From contig OX419760.1 of assembly GCA_948567375.1 (NCBI GenBank), forward strand, positions 56,048,001-56,112,000: DNA of 64,000 bases, in the 5' to 3' direction. The notes under the pieces are model-generated. The model did no database searches. It was not told the DNA's origin and saw only the letters and a list, made by a program, of their open reading frames with translations. Source of the stretch: Lunularia cruciata. Its lineage: Eukaryota > Streptophyta > Marchantiopsida > Lunulariales > Lunulariaceae. The translations under genes were made by a program, and so were the position numbers. Below, piece by piece: positions 58,257 to 64,000 of the stretch (position 1 is the stretch's first letter; every line of letters starts with the position of its first letter).

Positions 58257-59014
58257 TCATAAGGCATCAGGGATGATATGGAACCAATCAGGTTTGGACT
58301 TGAGTTTGATGTCAAATAAATTTAGTTGTTTCTTTCCACTCAAAGTGCCCGTACCTTGTACAAAAGGTAGTCTTTTGCACATCCTCCCTATTAATGAAGA
58401 TTTGCCGATAGCCACTATGAAGATCCAACTTAGAGAAATATTGTGCTCCACTCAATTCATCAAGCAAGTTATCAATTTGAGGCAAGGGATATGCATTCTT
58501 CATTTTTTTTATTGAGCCCATGGCAATCGATACAAAATCAAAGTCTTCAATCCTTCTTTGGAACAAATAGGACTGGCACTTCCCAAGGAGATGTACTATA
58601 TTGTGTGAAATCCTTCTCCAACAATTCCATAATTGTTGTTTGCAACTCCTCCAACTCCTTTGGTGAAATCCAATAGATTGGTCTACTCATTGAAGTACTC
58701 ATTGGCAATAACTCACTCTTGAAGTGCATACTACAATTAGAGTGTAATCCCTTTGGCAAATCATCTAGAAACACATCCGCAAACTCCTGAACTATTTGAT
58801 CAACCATTGCTTGATGAGGCTCCTGCCTCTCCTCAAATTCTTCTTGTGTAATTGTCTTGATCCACAATAAAAAAATAGATTTATCTTCCTCCAAAGCTTG
58901 CTCAATAGCTGCTTCATTGATAGACTTCTCATGTAGGGACTCATCATCCTTCAAAGCTTGCTCCATGGTTGTTTTCCTAAAAAACTTCCCATCTTGGGAC
59001 TCATCTCTCTTCAA
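58257..59014 (-). pseudogene. Family C reverse transcriptase fused by deletion to RNase H end
   Basis: The frame 59014-58547 carries an acidic linker, then DQIVQEFADVFLDDLPKGLH and SPWEVPVLFVPKKD; 58566-58312 continues with NAYPLPQIDNLLDELSGAQY, FSKLDLHSGYRQI and TTFCTRYGHFEW. Instead of the expected palm (YVDD), thumb and RNase H, the sequence passes straight to KKQLNLFDIKLKSKPDWFHI and PDAL, the end of RNase H. About 700 bp are missing relative to a normal element, joined at about 58340. A tryptic-like acidic repeat (EQALKDDES / EQALEEDKS) sits upstream of the reverse transcriptase. Confidence 0.85.
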
Positions 59015-59114
59015 AGCTTGCCCTATGGTTACCTTCCCAACAAAATTCCCATCTTAGGATTGACTATTCTTAGTTGTCTTACTCAAAGATGCCAGACAAC
59101 CTAATCGGAAATTC

Positions 59115-59483
59115 CTACCTTGGTGTTGACTTGAATTTGTCGTCGATTTCAATCAAATTAAAACTTAAAGGCAAACCCAAAATGATATCATAGTGTAGAG
59201 GTGTCACTATTAACCTCATGCACTCCAAATAGTCTTTTCCAATCCTCAATGTAACAGGATGTGAGGTACAAAATACAGAGCCCTTTCTACCATCCGTTAT
59301 CATTAATTTACTTCCAATTATTAGCTTGATAGGAATATATAATTCCTCTACTAATTGGATGGACATACACTTCTCTGAGCTTCTTGAATCAACCAAAATC
59401 CTATAACCCCAATCAAATATCATACCTTGCGAGTGAAACAAACTTGCATAGATTGAGCCTTTGATCCTATTGGAACTAATCAA
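59115..59483 (-). pseudogene. Family C protease
   Basis: A 122-codon frame with RILVDSRSSEKCMS, where the aspartic-protease active site D-S-G has become D-S-R, and DIILGLPLS near the C terminus, the usual I-L-G-x-x-x-L end of gypsy proteases. The Gly to Arg change should abolish activity. Confidence 0.75.
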
Positions 59484-59489
59484 GTTCTC

Positions 59490-60530
59490 AACTAACGGCT
59501 TGAAATCCCAATAGTAGATTTTAAGCCACCTATTGGGAACTTGATTAATTCTGATGGGATCAAAGGCTCAAGCTATGCAAGTTTCCCTCATCAATGTGCT
59601 CCACAAACTCCATCTAGGCAATTTATTGAGGTCATCTATTCTTAAGTGGACATTGAGCAATGCAATGTCCAACTTGGTGATAATAAAAACAACCATCATT
59701 TTATGGAAATCTTTCTCTATCCGCTACACCAAGTGATCTCTATTGGACAATATCAATCTCCATTGGTCTTGGTTCCTCCATCCATGTGTAGTGTATTGGT
59801 AGATTCTATGCAAGTTGAGGTCAAGACCAAGTTGTTACAACCACGGAATCAAAAGGCTCAGCCAACTACATAGCTTCTTCCATGTTTTGTGGCTCCCACA
59901 TGGTCACCTCCAATTTGGTGTGTGACTTCAAGCCCCTCATGAATCAATCCAGAACTTCACTTTCTTGTATATTTGGAATCTACATGCTGATAATGTTCTT
60001 GAATTGCATGATGTATCTCTTTACAAAACCAATCTATTTCAAGTCTGCTAACTTATCTTGTGCAACTTGTGTGGCATTTATAGCTTGAATTTGACCAAGT
60101 ATTGCATTCTTGAATTCTACCCACATCAAGATTGGTGCAACAATTTGTTGTTCAGCTTGCTCTACTTGGAACCGCCACCAAAGTTTCCATGCCATCCAAT
60201 TGGCTAGAAGCCAAGAGAATTTGTTTTTGTTCATCTTGAAGATTAGCAGCTTCAAAGTAACGTTCATAGTCAAACACAAAATTCTCCATTGTGGTCAAGA
60301 GATTTTGCATTCAAACACCTTGGGTTTGGGAAATTAAATTCGATCTTCTCTATCTTGAATTGGTATTCTCTCTATGTGTTCTTATTGTTGATGGTCTTGT
60401 TCATCCAACAATCGAGTAAGGTGCTCAATTTGTTATTGCATAGCAATGATAATATCGGGTATTGTTGCCATGACTACTACTCTATCCCACTACTCCCAAT
60501 TTGTCTAATTTAGTAACACAAAGATGCAAC
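59490..60530 (-). pseudogene. Family C gag
   Basis: Reading leftwards from the A2 border: a decayed start (MATIP-like frame near 60470), then capsid-like fragments (60279-60034; LADLK near the end), and a zinc knuckle near 59700-59655 (CFYYHQVGHCIAQCPLKN), in which the second Cys has become Tyr. It sits directly upstream of the protease. The 5' LTR is not in the window because A2 lies in between. Confidence 0.6.
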
Positions 60531-60532
60531 AC

Positions 60533-61223
60533 TATAACACCCATTTGTGCATGTGTGTGGTATTGTGATATTTAGCTTGGTATTACAAGTACTTGAGAGA
60601 TATTATTTATATAGAGATAAAGGATGGTTCTATGTTAGTCATGATTAGCTTAAGTTAGTCATAGCTAAGATAGAGGGGACCTTAATTTAGAAGAAGTGGA
60701 AAAGATGAGCATCACTATTTTGGATTCTAGTGTGTTGACTTGGTATTATTCCTAGGTGTTTGGCTTTGAGGAAAGAGTTGAGAACTCTTGGGCCCGTAAG
60801 CCTTTTTGTTTTGGATTCTTCTATAGCCCAAGGATAGCCCATGTGAAGGAATCCTTGACTTAGTGGTTGGGTCAAGATAAGATCACCTGCTAGTGGAATA
60901 TGCCCATGTAAGTGGATATTCCTTTCTACTTTTTGACTTTACTTGACTTTTAGTCTAGTAACTTGAGTTACTACGGTAATTAGTAACTTGAGTGCATAAC
61001 TATTTCACAAGTATATAAACAAGGGGTGAAGAGGTACTCATCATTCTTTCATTTGCAACTATCTCTCTTTCATTGAGTTCTCTAGTAAGCAATATCTTGA
61101 GTCTTGGAGTGTTAGCCTTGGAGGAGTATGATGGAGTTGGAGTTCTTTGCCTTCGTAGTCCATGGTGCGCTACCATAATAAGAATCAGAGGTTCATTCTG
61201 AGTGAGAGATAAGCCGGCTCACA
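60533..61223 (+). mobile_element. 5' LTR of family A copy A2 (691 bp)
   Basis: TATAACACCCATTTGTGC (first G changed to A) to GCCGGCTCACA. It matches the A1 3' LTR throughout. TATA-like AAGTATATAAACAAGGGG near 61010. It interrupts the start of element C. Confidence 0.9.
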
Positions 61224-61227
61224 TTTT

Positions 61228-61246
61228 TGGTTCCGTTGTCGGGATC
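61228..61246 (+). other. Primer-binding site of A2, tRNA-Asp type
   Basis: TGGTTCCGTTGTCGGGATC lies 4 bp after the LTR. It differs from the TGGCGCCGTTGCCGGGGA site common in Tat/Athila elements at a few positions, mostly C to T changes as expected from cytosine methylation and deamination. Confidence 0.7.
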
Positions 61247-62080
61247 TCTCTAGAAGGCAAAATAATGTTCCGTGTACAATTTTATATTAGACAAAAGGAG
61301 GCTATGAGAGCTCACTTGGAAAGAACTTTAGGGGAGGAGAGTGCTGAACTTATGTTAGAGAATTGAGACCCATTTGTATACCCTATAGTTCATTATGATG
61401 TCTTTGAGTGATTTTTTACATCTTGTACACTTGAGAGGATTTGGAGAGATTGTATGAGATGGATTGCAGATTTTGGGGATTAAGGTGATTTTGGGCAAAA
61501 TCTCAAGTTTAGAATCTGGACTTGAAATTTCTACACATGATAGCTTGGGTTATCCTTCAATTAGCAAACTTAAAATTATTATGAGAGCTATTATGCACAC
61601 TAGGCTAGAATTTTTGAAAGTTGATAGGGTAAACTGCTCTCGCAACTGCATGCTCTTTGGAAAATTTGTACCAAATCTGCCATTTCTTCAGTTTTTGGTG
61701 GATTGTGATGAAACTTTCTAAGAAATTTAATGCATTTTATCCTACCTGTTAAAAAATAAAAAGACATAGATCATTCTTGAGCAGAGAGTTATAAGTTTTT
61801 AAAGTGAGGGGTGTGGTTTTCAGTCCAAATCTGAAATATGTGTGCTGAATAGAAAAGTTCCTAGGCCAAATAGCTCCATAAAAAGATCTGAAATTTTTCA
61901 TGGCGGGATGTCCTAGAGATTTCATTAAGTGTGAAAAATTTCAAAGAATTGTGAGATACCAGTTGCAAGATTTGATTGACATTGTGAGGAAGGGTTAATT
62001 TCGTAGAGTTTTGATTTCATGCATGAAGAGTGTGAGTGCAACAAAAAGCATGTTTGAGTGTTTACACTCATCTTGGGAAC
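61247..62080 (+). other. Untranslated leader of A2
   Basis: Follows the primer site and has only short open frames without motifs (for example 61464-61721). It probably holds the packaging signal and leader of the retrotransposon RNA. Confidence 0.5.
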
Positions 62081-62554
62081 ATGAAGGGTCACCAAGAATA
62101 GAAATTTAGGCTATTCAAGGTTCCTCAAAGGTTTGAGGTGATTTTAGGGGTGGATTTGAGGAAAAAAGAGTTTAGAATAGAATTTGAAGAGAGTGTTGAG
62201 AGTATCCAAAAACCTACACCACTTGGAGGAATGAGTGATTCTAAGTGCTTTCTATGTGGAGAGAAGGGACATAAGGCAAGTTCATGTCCATTGACCTTTG
62301 AGAGAAAAATATTGAGGGAAAGGAGAGGCTTACTTGACTTGGATTTGCATGTTGGACCTTCTTCACCAAGATTGGGAGGGAGAAGATCTAAGACCAAGGA
62401 GTTGTGTGAGGGTTATGGAGTGGAAGGACTTCCAAAAGAACATGAGTGTAATAGAGTAAAAACACTTTTAGAGGCTTTGGTGAAGGATCTTGGAGAGAGT
62501 GTTAGTACAACTACAAAAATATTACCAACTTCATCAACTAGTTCTCAAAATTAG
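62081..62554 (+). pseudogene. Small zinc-knuckle protein frame upstream of gag in A2
   Basis: From ATG at 62081 the frame has one TAG (62099-62101) and is then open to TAG at 62552-62554, 158 codons in all. It encodes a basic N terminus (FEVILGVDLRKKEFRIEFEE), a perfect CCHC knuckle CFLCGEKGHKASSCP (62246-62287, Cys-x2-Cys-x4-His-x4-Cys), a basic linker and a Ser/Thr-rich end (LPTSSTSSQN). A separate gag starts 240 bp downstream. A1 keeps only its C-terminal third (49820-49950), followed by the same non-coding spacer. It may be an additional ORF, as Ogre/Tat elements have before gag, or the detached end of a longer gag-like frame. Function unknown. Confidence 0.65.
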
Positions 62555-62784
62555 TGATGGAGATAATCTTTCAACTTATGGATAAACTATCCATGGGAGT
62601 TTGATTAATATGCACTCTAGGATTTAATGTTGCTATAGAAATCTTGGATCAACCTGAACCTTTTGTGTTCCCTAGGGTAGATTATTCTGAAATAGTGTTA
62701 GTCATGTACATACTCTATTAGTTATAGATTGAGAGAAAGAAAAGAGAAAAAAAATTGAGAGAAAAGAAAGATAGTGAGGGGTTA

Positions 62785-63014
62785 AGATGAGGAAACGCCC
62801 AATTTTCTTTGGCAAGGATGGATAAGATGTGGAGGCCTTTGTGAGAGACTTCAAGAGAGCTTGCATAGGAAACAATGAGAGGAGGAAGAATGAGTGGACC
62901 TCGTTATTACCAGATTTCTTTGAGGATGCATTACTTACATGGTATGAGTCAGACTACCAAAAGGGAGAGAGTAGAGATGGAGAAGAAGAATCTTGGGAGA
63001 GTTTGACAGGTTTA
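62785..63014 (+). pseudogene. A2 gag, internally deleted
   Basis: MRKRPIFFGKDG and MEAFVRDFKRACIGNNERRK match A1 gag; at ESWESLTG (63010) the sequence jumps to TRSKKKKKK-like sequence, corresponding in A1 to a jump from about 50405 to 51537. About 1.13 kb, including the rest of the capsid and the zinc knuckle, is missing. Confidence 0.8.
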
Positions 63015-64000
63015 CCAAGGAGCAAGAGGAAGAAGAAGGCAAAATCTCTAGTATCAATGGGGGTGGTGGATGCCAAACTATTACCATAGGAGGCTTGTGA
63101 ATATGCCTCCAAGATTGATGTGAGAGTGAATGGTCACAACATCAAGGATGCACTTGTTGATGGAGGATCAATAGTGAATGCCATGTCAAAAAGGTTGATG
63201 AAGAAGTTGGGTATGATTCCCTCAAGACCTTCAACATTTGCGATGAGCATGGCAAAAAAGCAACAAGTTTGACCAATAGGAGTGATGGATAAGGTGGTAA
63301 TTTCAGTTATGGGAGTTCAAAATCTCATGACTTTCCAAGTCTTGAAGGATTCAAGCTGTGACTTACTTCTAGGGAGGCCATGGTTAAGAGCATCATACAC
63401 AATTGATAGATGACAAAAAGGGTACTTGAGGATTGGGCCATCAAACCATAGAGTCACAGTTCTTGTGACTAACACCACCAACACTTCCCATTCAAATACA
63501 CCATCTTCTGATTATTGGGAATCAGATTTTGAAAAAGGAGCTTCAGGTGTGGATACAAGCATGGAGTCCTCCATGGAGGAAGATGAATCTGAATTGGATT
63601 CAGATGTATATCCCTTGTGTGCTATGGATTTTACACCTAAGCCAAAGGTTTTGAAGGACCCAAATAAATCACCATTGACACTTGAGGAGGTAGAGAGAAG
63701 GTTAGCTACCCTCAAGTATGGCCCAAATGTTACCAAGGAGGAGAAGGTGAGATTTGAGGAGATTTTCTTCAAGTTTATCCATCTGTTTACTTTCAATTAC
63801 AAGGATTTGAAGGAAGTCACCTTGGAGGAGCACAAGATAGAAGTGGAGTCACATGCAAGACAAATCCGCCAAAAGCAACGTGGCATTAGCCCACCAATAT
63901 CTTTTGTTGTGAAGGAGGAAATTGATAAGCTCAAGGAGGCTGAATTTATCTTTGAGGTGGAGAATTCAGAATGGGTGTCTCCAATTGTCATTGTGAAGAA
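63015..64000 (+). pseudogene. A2 protease and start of reverse transcriptase (runs off the window)
   Basis: Protease: ACEYASKIDVRVNG, ALVDGGSIVNAMSKRLMKKL (63150-63200), then DLLLGRPWLRA (63365). A Ser/acid-rich linker follows (63480-63660). The reverse transcriptase begins at 63880 (GISPPISFVVKEEIDKLKEA, then VSPIVIVK) and continues beyond the window. Stops at about 63272 and 63411 break the protease. Confidence 0.8.

Noticed and set aside
42691-64000. Endogenous pararetrovirus or other integrated virus
   Set aside because: All reverse transcriptases here belong with gypsy, copia or PLE elements; LTRs, polypurine tracts and integrases are present, and no movement-protein or coat-protein motif was seen.

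Overview
This window is a stretch of nuclear DNA from a land plant. The support is a complete, intron-bearing gene for a plant-type AP endonuclease (APE1L), a SAWADEE-domain gene (a plant chromatin-reader family) and a dense layer of decayed plant retrotransposons. Exact species cannot be read from the sequence. The diverged APE1L protein, its fairly short introns, the very low gene density and a Penelope-like retroelement fit a large, repeat-rich genome such as a gymnosperm or an early-diverging lineage (bryophyte, lycophyte, fern) better than a compact angiosperm; this is inference.

Layout. From 1 to 14.3 kb lie DNA-transposon remnants: a broken trihelix (Myb/SANT-like) reading frame (2.07-3.18 kb, +), a coiled-coil reading frame remnant (3.8-5.7 kb, -) and two broken PIF/Harbinger transposases in divergent orientation (7.7-9.1 kb, -; 11.0-12.5 kb, +). 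From 14.35 to 18.55 kb there is a 688-bp solo LTR (family A) and the 3' half of a Ty3/gypsy element (family B), whose integrase carries a piece of family A gag. From 18.8 to 25.8 kb there is a small genic island with clearly more CpG: an uncharacterised minus-strand reading frame, APE1L in nine exons (376 aa, all splice phases consistent), and a SAWADEE protein gene (420 aa) with a TATA box. From 26 to 40.6 kb there are tandem duplications, a tRNA-like gene, many copies of a Penelope-like element (PLE) tail around one PLE reverse-transcriptase pseudogene, two deleted Ty1/copia elements (family D) and a 700-bp fold-back sequence. 40.6-42.7 kb is AT-rich DNA without recognisable genes.

From 42.7 kb to the end is a nested stack of Ty3/gypsy elements. 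A minus-strand family B element (from about 43.6 kb rightwards) has been entered by a solo family A LTR (46.7-47.4 kb), by family A copy A1 (49.44-55.74 kb, +) and by a minus-strand chromovirus-like family C element (3' LTR at 56.29-56.71 kb). Element C was in turn entered by family A copy A2 (60.53 kb, +), which runs off the window. The order B, then A1/C, then A2 follows from the interruptions.

Only the genic island seems to hold functional host genes. APE1L acts in base-excision repair; SAWADEE proteins read histone H3 tails, in known cases to guide RNA-directed DNA methylation. The strongest leads are a heat-shock-element array in the family C LTR, an extra zinc-knuckle reading frame upstream of gag in family A, the PLE with its tandem tail repeats, and the gag fragment captured inside a family B integrase.
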